A DNA stretch of 15,070 nucleotides. It comes from JAGHBT01 sp035311885. GTDB lineage: Bacteria; Krumholzibacteriota; Krumholzibacteriia; Krumholzibacteriales; WJIX01. The position numbers were made by a program, and so were the translations under genes. Within the stretch, counting starts at the first letter, position 1. Each line of letters starts with the position of its first letter. Shown here one piece after another: positions 1-6,886 of this stretch. The notes below the pieces were generated by a model, which was not told the DNA's origin, made no database searches, and was given only the letters and a program-made list of their open reading frames with translations. The stretch spans positions 1-15,070 of the forward strand of contig CAZKNG010000055.1 in NCBI GenBank assembly GCA_964554125.1, given 5' to 3'.

Positions 1-730
1 CCGCGGCTATAGCCATAGTCGCCACAACACTTCCCACATAGCTTTCAAAAAGATCAGCACCCATTCCAGCTGTATCACCAACATTGTCACCCACGTTATC
101 TGCTATAACACCGGGGTTTCTCGGATCATCTTCCGGTATACCGGCTTCTATCTTACCCACAAGATCAGCACCGACATCGGCGCTCTTTGTGTAAACACCG
201 CCTCCTACACGCGCGAAAAGAGCTATGGAACTCGCTCCCATCGCAAAGCCGTTGATGATCTTAGGGTCTTTTGTAAACAAGAAATAAAGACCGAGTCCTA
301 CAACACCAAGAGCTGCTACCATAAGTCCCATCACGGAACCGCCGCTGAAAGATATCGCGAGCGCTCTTCCAATCCCTCCGTCTTTTGCTCCCTGACAAGC
401 CCTCACGCTGCTCCTCGTAGCTGCTTCCATTCCGAGAAGTCCCGCGCCCATTGAACATAAAGCTCCAAACAGGAAAGCGAAAGCTGTCTGCACACTCAGT
501 AACCACGAAAGAAGCGCGAAGACAAGTATTATAAACAATGCTATTATCTGATATTCCCTTTTGAGAAAAACAAATGCCCCGTTATGGATCTTATCGGCAA
601 TCTTCTGCATCAGTTCATTGCCCGCGGGCTTCTTTCTGACATTAAAATATGTCGCCAGCGCCATAATTATTCCAAGTCCGCCAATTACAGGAATAATCTT
701 CGTGAGTATCGCGAAGGACTGACTATCCAT
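1..730 (-). CDS. hppA: Membrane-bound ion-translocating pyrophosphatase (partial, N-terminal 243 residues)
   Basis: This protein hydrolyses pyrophosphate and uses the energy to pump H+ or Na+ across the cytoplasmic membrane. The reading frame runs from an ATG at 730-728 off the left edge. A GGAGG at 740-736 lies 5 nt before the start. Hydrophobic helices are visible near residues 10-28, 62-84, 86-100 and 131-151. The family's pyrophosphate-binding signatures follow: GGVYTKSADVGADLVGK near 177-193, and the acidic repeat DNVGDNVGD at 211-219, whose aspartates bind Mg-PPi. A full family member has roughly 670-800 residues, so about two thirds is missing. The GNxx motif that separates K+-dependent from K+-independent types and the ion-selectivity residues lie outside, so the pumped ion cannot be told. 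It starts 63 bp downstream of the lipoprotein gene and may share its transcript. The family assignment is near certain. Confidence 0.97.
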   Translation of the reverse strand, partial: MDSQSFAILTKIIPVIGGLGIIMALATYFNVRKKPAGNELMQKIADKIHNGAFVFLKREYQIIALFIILVFALLSWLLSVQTAFAFLFGALCSMGAGLLGMEAATRSSVRACQGAKDGGIGRALAISFSGGSVMGLMVAALGVVGLGLYFLFTKDPKIINGFAMGASSIALFARVGGGVYTKSADVGADLVGKIEAGIPEDDPRNPGVIADNVGDNVGDTAGMGADLFESYVGSVVATMAIAA

Positions 731-793
731 TGCTACCTCCAAAAAAGTTTAAAGAATAAATGGTTTCTGATCTATCTTTCTTACATATTCCCT

Positions 794-2887
794 CTACTGC
801 TTCAATTTCAAAACTGCTTCTTCCGCGGCCTTGAGCATCGCATCTGCTCCTACACTGCTGCCTGTTGCATTCTTCATCCAGAGGTCAGGTGTTACGCGCC
901 CCATTACGGCCATCCTCTCAAACTCGGGCCCTATCTTTCCGGCTTCTTTCATCTTCTTTTTTATCTGGAGAGCTATCATCTGCCCTATGGGATAATCAGG
1001 TGTGTATAAGAATGAATGAATGATATGTGAATATACAGCTAATATATATTCATCCTTCATTCCGAACACGGGGGCATAGTAATTATTCCATACATCCCCT
1101 GCTATCTTCAATACAGCTTTTCTAAGTTCCGCTTTACTCGCCTGGGGATTATCGTACATCCAGTGCCAGATCCGGATATCAACAAGTGATACTCCCGCAA
1201 TTTCGTAGGTCCCCCAGAAATCGTCCAAGACCTTCATCGCTTCACGCTTCTCACTTGTTTCACCTTCAACTCCGAGAAGCATCAGATCATGAGCCTGAAA
1301 TGTAAACGCGAAAGCCTCTGTAAAAGCTGTGTTGGGAACTCCTTTAAGAAGCGTGTGCTCAAGATTTTTTAGAGAAAAAGTCTGCTCAACGTTATGACCC
1401 ATCTCATGCACCGCTATATTAAAACCTTTATAATCCATACCGTCTTGTCCAACGCGGGTTCTCAGGTGAGCCTTGCCGGATTTCATCTCAGCGCCCCAGG
1501 CGTGCCCTGAACCCCGCGCGTTTTCCACCACGATATTATCGCCCAGATAATCGGCCCGCTCAGGGCTGAAATCCAGTTTCCTGAGCATGTTGGGAATATC
1601 CCTGTCGAATGCCTCGGCAGTCGGATACTTTTCCCCTACTATCCTGTCGAGCTCCTCTTCATTTATACCGCTCTGTGAACGAAACCCGTTATACCAGATA
1701 TCAAACGGCTGGAGGGGACGGCCGAGACGTTTCCGTATAATATCCGCAACATCTTTTACGAGCGGGGAAGAAACTATATCAACCAGCATCTTCCTGGCCC
1801 GCTCTTCGGGAATCTCCCTGTTTTCATTGAAGCTCCGCTCGATATGAGTAGGCGCCGCCGGTGAATAGGGGTCGGCCTTCTTTACAGCTTTAAATGTATT
1901 CATAAGTATACGGTATCTTGTATCCGGTTCGCGGTCGTTTGTCACTTTCAAATCTTCCGGGGCAGGTCTGCCTGAATCATTTACCTCTGCCTTACTTACT
2001 TCGTTAGTGAAGGGATTCCAGTCAACATGCGGATTATCTATTACTATCTCGGGTATTGTCTGATCGACTATCCTCTCCATAACCTTCTGAATCATCTTCT
2101 GCTTTTCAAGTCCGTGTTTTTCATCTTCATAGTCTGCTTTTATCTCATCTCTTAAGTTCCAGTGCGAAAGCAATCGCATCTTTGGCGGAAATAACCTTTC
2201 CCCGTCGTTGTTTAGAAGATGGTGCATCCAGATATTATAACTCGCTATATAACTGTCAGATTCTCCTCCTGCTTCACCTATGGCGAGTTGGACCTCAGCC
2301 GGTATCCTCTTTGAAAACTTCTGGGCCAGTCTTACTTCCGCCCACTGGCGTCTTGTCCAGTCTCCTCCTTCTTCAAGTCTCTCCGGCAGAGTGGTAAGCG
2401 GAAAATTAAGAAGGGCGACAAAGGCGAGTTTGTTCTTGAAAAAGTCCTCCTTGATATGAGAGGCGGGACTGTAACCCGCGAAGATACGGTCGAATGGATA
2501 AAGAGTTCCCAAAGCCAGGTCGGCCTGGGCCCTGAGAGCCAGAGTAATCTGATTCATGTGGCCCTCTATCTGTTCAAAAAGAACTTCAAATCGCTCAAAC
2601 ATTGCGTCGCGCATCGCGGGTTTGCCGGCATAGTTATCAAGAACAAATTTTTCGAACAGATCAGAATTGCCGTCCTCCTCTCTCCAGAACCTGCTTACCT
2701 GATCGAGCCCTCTTTTTATCTCGTCTGTCTGTTCTTCCCCATACTTCGATACAAGTTTATCTTCAAGTTTCATCACACTCCCCTTCATCCAGGACGGCTG
2801 AAGATTGTCCCCGCCTCCGCTGCAGGAATAAAGCATAACCATAGCGGCGCACATAACCATTGTTAATCTTTTAAAGCCTGTTTTCAC
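794..2887 (-). CDS. Lipoprotein zinc metallopeptidase-like protein (HEMGH gluzincin, M2/M3-like)
   Basis: A 697-residue protein starts with GTG at 2887-2885, supported by a strong AAGGAGGAGG at 2903-2894. The N-terminus is a lipoprotein signal: a basic start, a hydrophobic core and the lipobox LYS|C with Cys22, followed by SGGG. It is therefore probably lipid-anchored outside the cytoplasmic membrane. The catalytic signature is HEMGH at 494-498 (two zinc histidines and the general-base Glu495). Glu524, in AFTEAFAF, is a likely third zinc ligand. This spacing and the surrounding helix resemble M2 (ACE-like) and M3 oligopeptidases. A tyrosine-rich segment near 619-635 sits where those families carry substrate-stabilising His/Tyr residues. 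The long helical N-terminal half (about 35-440) has no motif I recognise. Peptidase activity is inferred from the motif; the substrate is unknown. It is separated by 147 bp from the DUF89 gene and by 63 bp from hppA. Confidence 0.75.
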   Translation of the reverse strand: MKTGFKRLTMVMCAAMVMLYSCSGGGDNLQPSWMKGSVMKLEDKLVSKYGEEQTDEIKRGLDQVSRFWREEDGNSDLFEKFVLDNYAGKPAMRDAMFERFEVLFEQIEGHMNQITLALRAQADLALGTLYPFDRIFAGYSPASHIKEDFFKNKLAFVALLNFPLTTLPERLEEGGDWTRRQWAEVRLAQKFSKRIPAEVQLAIGEAGGESDSYIASYNIWMHHLLNNDGERLFPPKMRLLSHWNLRDEIKADYEDEKHGLEKQKMIQKVMERIVDQTIPEIVIDNPHVDWNPFTNEVSKAEVNDSGRPAPEDLKVTNDREPDTRYRILMNTFKAVKKADPYSPAAPTHIERSFNENREIPEERARKMLVDIVSSPLVKDVADIIRKRLGRPLQPFDIWYNGFRSQSGINEEELDRIVGEKYPTAEAFDRDIPNMLRKLDFSPERADYLGDNIVVENARGSGHAWGAEMKSGKAHLRTRVGQDGMDYKGFNIAVHEMGHNVEQTFSLKNLEHTLLKGVPNTAFTEAFAFTFQAHDLMLLGVEGETSEKREAMKVLDDFWGTYEIAGVSLVDIRIWHWMYDNPQASKAELRKAVLKIAGDVWNNYYAPVFGMKDEYILAVYSHIIHSFLYTPDYPIGQMIALQIKKKMKEAGKIGPEFERMAVMGRVTPDLWMKNATGSSVGADAMLKAAEEAVLKLKQ

Positions 2888-3034
2888 TTTCCGCCTCCTC
2901 CTTGGGTTAAATTTCTGTTATATTTACATAGAAGCATCTACTTTTCCAGAACAATTTATACGATAATATAAAATGATCTTTAACCACAAGAATTTCATCA
3001 GTGTAAACAGGAATTGTAAGTGTTTTTTCAGATT
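2888..3034. other. Intergenic gap between the DUF89 gene and the lipoprotein gene
   Basis: This 147-bp AT-rich stretch holds no reading frame of note. It contains the strong ribosome binding site of the lipoprotein gene (2903-2894, minus). Several TATA-like hexamers occur on the minus strand, but none is paired with a convincing -35 box. No hairpin plus T-run is evident after the DUF89 stop, so read-through from the upstream unit is possible. Confidence 0.5.
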
Positions 3035-3880
3035 CTATATATTGATCCCTTTCAAAACAATATCCCCTTCACTTACACCAATATCCTCGGCAATGACAAA
3101 ACATTTCAATTTCAGCATAAAGAATATAAGTCTATCTTCTTCAGAAAGACCCTCATAGTTTCCCTGACCCTTGCTGATAATAAGATCTGCTTCTCTGTAT
3201 ATCTCCATAAATTCATCACTGCAGGTATCAATAACAGTCCCTGGAGCGGGGGTCCCTGAAGACTCTATACGTGCAACCCTGTCAATACCCGCCTGCAGGG
3301 CATCACTGATGGTCGCGTCGTTTATAACAGGAACTTCTCTAACAACGTAAATTAACGGCTTATTTATTTCCTCTATCAAGACCCTGTCAAAAACAGCTTC
3401 ACCGGCATTATCACCAATATAGAGGATTTTATCACTTTTATTTAAATAATGCCTGAACTTATCATAATCGAATATCGCGAAATCCTTCTTCAATACCGTT
3501 TCTATTTCCTCTTCGATATTAAATTCTCTATCCGGACCGAAATCTATTACATTGCCCGCTATGGCTATCCTTATTGCGGTAAGGAGACTGTCTTCGGCGT
3601 TTCCCACTTCTCTCTTTAGCATAGGGTACAAATCAAGGGATTTTGAAATATTATTCCTTTTTATTTCTTTGTATGGATCATATTGTCCTGTAATCTCTCT
3701 TACCTTTTCATAGATAAGCATCCCTATTTCAGGCGGTGTTTTATCAGCAGAAACCCCTTTCATCACAGTTCCCACTTCATCAAGAAGGTTCTTCAATTTC
3801 TTCTCATCCAGTCCGGCCATGCGTCCCGCTCTAAGGGCCTGACTAAAGAAACAGGGGATACAATCAAGGTATGTTCTCAT
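3035..3880 (-). CDS. DUF89 / ARMT1-like metal-dependent phosphatase family protein
   Basis: This 281-residue protein belongs to the DUF89 family (damage-control phosphatases, ARMT1-like). Those enzymes are Mn/Ni/Co-dependent and remove phosphate from damaged or unwanted phosphometabolites. The stand-alone prokaryotic type carries an N-terminal CxxC, present here as C7-x-x-C10 in the opening DCIPC. Other family marks are AGN at 108-110 with Asp113, GDNAGE at 156-161 (Asp157 and Asn158 as metal ligands), the ND pair 187-188, and KGQGN at 237-241 (Lys237 near the phosphate site). The start ATG at 3880-3878 lies 11 nt after the zinc-ribbon gene's stop and has only a weak upstream Shine-Dalgarno, which suggests translational coupling with it. 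The actual substrate cannot be deduced. An old annotation of some relatives as methyltransferases should not be carried over. Confidence 0.85.
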   Translation of the reverse strand: MRTYLDCIPCFFSQALRAGRMAGLDEKKLKNLLDEVGTVMKGVSADKTPPEIGMLIYEKVREITGQYDPYKEIKRNNISKSLDLYPMLKREVGNAEDSLLTAIRIAIAGNVIDFGPDREFNIEEEIETVLKKDFAIFDYDKFRHYLNKSDKILYIGDNAGEAVFDRVLIEEINKPLIYVVREVPVINDATISDALQAGIDRVARIESSGTPAPGTVIDTCSDEFMEIYREADLIISKGQGNYEGLSEEDRLIFFMLKLKCFVIAEDIGVSEGDIVLKGINI

Positions 3881-3891
3881 TACTCAACCCG

Positions 3892-4122
3892 CTACTTTCT
3901 TGTTATCGTACCTGATGTTATAAAAGAATTCTGCTTCATCTTAACGCACTTTCCCTCAACAATGCCTATTAAGTTACCACATCTGCATTTTATTTTATTT
4001 CCCTCTATTACACTGTAATCTCTGATGATCCTCTCTTTCCAGCATCGGAGCAGCCTGCCTTTGCCTATCTTCTTATATTTGAAAATTTTAGCATTACATT
4101 CGGAGCATTTTACCGTCAGCAT
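3892..4122 (-). CDS. Small zinc-ribbon protein of unknown function
   Basis: A 76-residue basic protein. It has a CxxC at Cys6/Cys9, then a conserved-looking stretch with Cys27 (LLRCWKER), a CxC at Cys46/Cys48 followed by GN, and Cys59. The CxxC and CxC pairs are the natural ligands of a zinc ribbon. The lysine- and arginine-rich surface would suit nucleic-acid binding, but that is inference. I chose the ATG at 4122-4120, preceded by a modest GTGGA about 7 nt upstream. The longer form from a TTG at 4164 has no ribosome binding site and would put a non-conserved hydrophobic stretch before the ribbon. It sits 11 nt upstream of the DUF89 gene in the same direction, so the two probably form one unit. 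I recall similar short ribbon proteins without an assigned role. Confidence 0.7.
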   Translation of the reverse strand: MLTVKCSECNAKIFKYKKIGKGRLLRCWKERIIRDYSVIEGNKIKCRCGNLIGIVEGKCVKMKQNSFITSGTITRK

Positions 4123-4167
4123 ATTTATTCCACTGGTTAATAATTGCCGGAACAGGATCAACAAAAG

Positions 4168-4173
4168 ATTATA
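4168..4173 (-). promoter_or_regulatory. Possible -10 box (TATAAT) for the zinc-ribbon/DUF89 unit
   Basis: A perfect TATAAT reads on the minus strand at 4173-4168, about 46 nt before the ATG at 4122. It would give a leader of roughly 38 nt. No good -35 hexamer lies 16-18 nt upstream, and the background is very AT-rich, so this is only a candidate. Confidence 0.35.
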
Positions 4174-4341
4174 GAATAATTATTCTTATCTTCTATTTTT
4201 AAAAACAGCGGATCCGTTTTTACTTCTTTGCGGGAAACCGATCAGGAACACGTATCAAAAAAATTATATGCAAAAAATCATTAAAATTAATCTGTTACCG
4301 AAATTTTTTTAGTAATACAAACAGTGACCTGAGCATCAAAC
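4174..4341. other. AT-rich intergenic stretch after hypE
   Basis: This stretch separates the end of the hydrogenase operon from the zinc-ribbon gene and is markedly richer in A and T than its neighbours. It contains short A and T tracts and the palindrome CGGATCCG (4209-4216) flanked by A5 and T5. No strong GC-rich hairpin with a T-run was found, so the termination point of the hyp operon is not visible. No coding frame is supported. Confidence 0.5.
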
Positions 4342-5352
4342 TCAGCATATCCTCGGCAGATTTTCTCCTCTCGGCATATCAACAATGCGCTTACCTCCCA
4401 TTGTTGTTCGAAGGACAACAGTCTCCGGATGTTCAGAGACCACACTTCCTATCAGAACGGACTCCCTTCCAAATTCATTATCACGGCAAATTTTCAGAAC
4501 CTCATCCGCTGAATCTTCAGAACAGACTATCACCGCCTTTCCCTCATTAGCTATGTTAAGGGGATCGAACCCGAGCAGATCGCAAGCGGCTTTGACCTCC
4601 CTCTTTACCTTTATCTTAACTTCTTCTATCTCTATACCTGCCTTTGATGCTCCAGCGATATCGCAAAGTGCCGCCGCAAGCCCGCCGCGGGTTGGATCTC
4701 TCAGGCTTTTTATTCCCGGTACTGACGTAAGCAGCTCTTCAACCAGGGTATTAAGAGCCGCTACATCACTCTTAAGACCGGATTCAAGTTCAAGTTCTTC
4801 ACGCTCATTGATTATCGTAACACCGTGATCTCCAATTGTCCCCGTAACGACAACCAGATCGCCGGGAGCCGCATTCGATACACTCGTATCGCAGCCTTCG
4901 TATCTTCGGCCGACAGCTGCCGTATTGATAAAAAGCCCTCCGCCGGCTCTTCCGTGTTCTACCACTTTTGTGTCTCCGGTAACTACAAGCACACCAGCCT
5001 CCCGTGCGGCTGACGCAACAGATGCAATTACTCTCTCTAACAATTCGAATTCAAGTCCCTCTTCGAGAATTAACGAAAGGCTCATATAGAGTGGTTTCGC
5101 GCCCTCCATGGCAATATCGTTTACCGTACCGCATACCGCGATTTTGCCGATATCCCCTCCGGGAAAGAAAATCGGATCGATAACATAAGAATCGGTGGTA
5201 AAAGCGATCCCGGTGCCGTCAAGATCGAGAAGCGCGCTGTCACCAAGTTGATCCAGCGCGGGGTTTCCTAAATACTCGCGCGCAATATCTATTATTTCCT
5301 TAGTAGCGGTGCCTCCGCCGCCGTGAGCTGAAGTTATTATCTTTCTATTCAT
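4342..5352 (-). CDS. hypE: Hydrogenase maturation protein HypE (thiocarbamate dehydratase)
   Basis: HypE receives the carbamoyl group from HypF on its C-terminal cysteine. It dehydrates it with ATP to a thiocyanate, the source of the CN ligands of the [NiFe] site. The 336-residue protein has the glycine-rich start AHGGGGTAT, the ATP-binding signatures FFPGGDIGK (62-70) and GTVNDIAMEGA (75-85), GDTKVVEHG (126-134), and DPTRGGLA near 219-226. It ends in PRIC, with Cys336 as the carbamoyl acceptor, so it is intact and functional by motif. The ATG at 5352 is preferred: it gives the usual HypE N-terminus and has GAGAG 7 nt upstream. A TTG at 5379 would add nine poorly supported residues. It is the last gene of the operon, 71 bp after hypD. 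Confidence 0.97.
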   Translation of the reverse strand: MNRKIITSAHGGGGTATKEIIDIAREYLGNPALDQLGDSALLDLDGTGIAFTTDSYVIDPIFFPGGDIGKIAVCGTVNDIAMEGAKPLYMSLSLILEEGLEFELLERVIASVASAAREAGVLVVTGDTKVVEHGRAGGGLFINTAAVGRRYEGCDTSVSNAAPGDLVVVTGTIGDHGVTIINEREELELESGLKSDVAALNTLVEELLTSVPGIKSLRDPTRGGLAAALCDIAGASKAGIEIEEVKIKVKREVKAACDLLGFDPLNIANEGKAVIVCSEDSADEVLKICRDNEFGRESVLIGSVVSEHPETVVLRTTMGGKRIVDMPRGENLPRIC

Positions 5353-5423
5353 ATAGTTACTCTCTGCCTCTTTTCTCAATCTGCCGGGCTGAATTCAGTG
5401 AATATCACTAAACAATATCATAA

Positions 5424-6497
5424 TCATTCATCTATCCTCGAATACCTGTAATAGGCGGCGCATGTCCCCTCACTGGAGACCATACAGGGACCTATCGGAT
5501 TATCCGGAGTGCACTCCTTTTTGAACAACCCGCACTCTGAGGGGGTAATAACGGCGCGTAATACGTCACCGCATCGGCACCCGGTGTCACGCTTAACTTC
5601 GTTTACCCTTATGTCGGGAAATTTTAATTCAGCGTCGTACCCCTTATAAGAGGATCTGACAGACAACCCGCTCGACGGTATTACTCCCATACCTCGCCAC
5701 GGTACGTCACAGGGCTCAAAGACATCATTTACGCAATCCTGTGCCAGTTTGTTACCCTCGGTGGTTACACTTCTTGTATACTGGATCTCAACAGAAGCTT
5801 CGCCGGAGATTATCTGATTCAGGAGCATATCTATAGATAATAGAATATCTTCAGGTTCGAAACCGGCAATCACGCACGGCGCGTGATACTCACGGCACAG
5901 GGGCTGATATATTTCAGCCCCTGTTATAACGCTTACATGTCCCGGACATAGAAATCCGTCAACCCGCACATCATCAGAGTCGCACAAGGCCCGCATGGCC
6001 GGCATAATAGTTTTGTGCGCGCACAGGACTGAATAATTCGGAATCTTCTGCGAAAAAGCGTTCTGTATCGTCCAGGCTACAAGCGGTGTCGTCGTCTCAA
6101 ATCCAACTCCGAGAAAAACAACTTCCCTGCCGGGATTCTTCCTTGCTGCCACAAGAGCCTGCTGGGGCGAATATATAACGCGAATATCTTTTCCTCTTGC
6201 TTTAGCAAGTGAGAGACTGCCTCTGCTCCCCGGTACGCGCATCATGTCTCCGAAGGTAGTAATTATTCTATTTTCAGTCATTGCCAGCTCTATGGCATGA
6301 TCTATATATCTGTCCGATGTGACACATACGGGACAGCCCGGCCCGGAAAGAAGACGCACCTGCTGAGGAAGACGAGTTCTGATCCCGCTTCTGAATGCAG
6401 CCATAGTATGAGTACCGCATACCTCCATCAGGTTAACTTTCCTGCCGATCCTGTCCGATTTATTCGATATTGATTCAATCAGTTTGTCAACATTCAT
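5424..6497 (-). CDS. hypD: Hydrogenase maturation protein HypD (Fe-S scaffold for Fe(CN)2CO assembly)
   Basis: HypD, with HypC, forms the scaffold on which Fe(CN)2CO is built. The 357-residue protein carries all family hallmarks. These are CGTHT with Cys27, GPGCPVC at 52-58 (Cys55 and Cys58, a redox pair), GFETTTP near 132-138, PGHVSVITG at 185-193 and GFEPEDIL at 212-219. The C-terminal cysteines Cys307/Cys309 (CRCGD), Cys322, Cys329, Cys338 and Cys346 include the ligands of the structural [4Fe-4S] cluster. Length matches the family. The ATG at 6497-6495 overlaps the hypC stop as ATGA, so translation is probably coupled to HypC, its obligate partner. Confidence 0.98.
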   Translation of the reverse strand: MNVDKLIESISNKSDRIGRKVNLMEVCGTHTMAAFRSGIRTRLPQQVRLLSGPGCPVCVTSDRYIDHAIELAMTENRIITTFGDMMRVPGSRGSLSLAKARGKDIRVIYSPQQALVAARKNPGREVVFLGVGFETTTPLVAWTIQNAFSQKIPNYSVLCAHKTIMPAMRALCDSDDVRVDGFLCPGHVSVITGAEIYQPLCREYHAPCVIAGFEPEDILLSIDMLLNQIISGEASVEIQYTRSVTTEGNKLAQDCVNDVFEPCDVPWRGMGVIPSSGLSVRSSYKGYDAELKFPDIRVNEVKRDTGCRCGDVLRAVITPSECGLFKKECTPDNPIGPCMVSSEGTCAAYYRYSRIDE

Positions 6498-6721
6498 TCT
6501 GAACTATTTTCCCGTCTCTGAATTATTTCGTTATATTCCTTTACATCATCGGTTGACCATTTCTGTATAGCAAATCCCGCGTGCAGGAGGATATAATCTC
6601 CGACTTGAGGTTCTTCTATCATAGCGACATTCGCTTCACGCCGCACTCCTCCCGCGTCAACCACGGCAGTATAACGGTCCTTTGATAAAGAAACTATCTT
6701 CACTGGTACCGCGAGACACAT
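6494..6721 (-). CDS. hypC: Hydrogenase assembly chaperone HypC
   Basis: A 75-residue protein beginning MCLAVPVKIV. Cys2, exposed once the initiator Met is removed, coordinates the iron of Fe(CN)2CO. HypC shuttles that unit from HypD to the large-subunit precursor. The OB-fold pattern is recognisable: a VDAGG turn near 22-26, then VGDYILLHAGFAI at 40-52. The ATG at 6721-6719 is preceded by AAGGA 8 nt upstream. Its stop overlaps the hypD start by four bases. A 165-bp gap separates it from hypF, the largest gap inside the operon. Confidence 0.97.
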   Translation of the reverse strand: MCLAVPVKIVSLSKDRYTAVVDAGGVRREANVAMIEEPQVGDYILLHAGFAIQKWSTDDVKEYNEIIQRRENSSE

Positions 6722-6886
6722 ATTCTACATCCTTTATTAAAACAACCTGCTACTGCATCGCTATTTCTGACCGGAAAATTAAATCCTCAGCTTGACAATC
6801 CGCCGAAATCAAGCGGCCAAAGATTTTGCGTTAGCTCTTTTACAAAATATGAATAATATAATGCCGGGAAACAACTTAATTTTTAA
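6722..6886. other. Untranslated gap between hypF and hypC
   Basis: This 165-bp stretch is the only sizeable interruption inside the hydrogenase operon. The hypF-proximal part is AT-rich; the middle is GC-richer. It holds the hypC ribosome binding site near its left end. I find no small reading frame with a start and ribosome binding site, and no canonical promoter. A TTGTCA on the minus strand has no -10 at the right distance. Confidence 0.5.

Noticed and set aside
584..1009. A plus-strand open frame of 141 codons across hppA and the end of the lipoprotein gene
   Set aside because: It crosses two genes that are well supported on the minus strand and has no family signature of its own.
2456..2866. 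Two overlapping plus-strand open frames opposite the lipoprotein N-terminus
   Set aside because: The minus strand has a signal peptide, lipobox and strong ribosome binding site here; the plus frames have none of these.
4123..4164. Longer zinc-ribbon protein from a TTG at 4164
   Set aside because: There is no ribosome binding site, and the possible -10 box at 4173-4168 would put the transcription start downstream of that TTG.
4201..4221. A5-CGGATCCG-T5 palindrome as a terminator of the hyp operon
   Set aside because: The GC core is self-complementary with almost no loop. The remaining stem is only A/T pairs, too weak to call.
5353..5379. Longer HypE from a TTG at 5379
   Set aside because: There is no Shine-Dalgarno before it, whereas the ATG at 5352 has GAGAG 7 nt upstream and gives the usual N-terminus.
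6792..6797. TTGACA on the plus strand in the hypF-hypC gap
   Set aside because: There is no -10 box 16-18 bp downstream and no plus-strand gene to drive.
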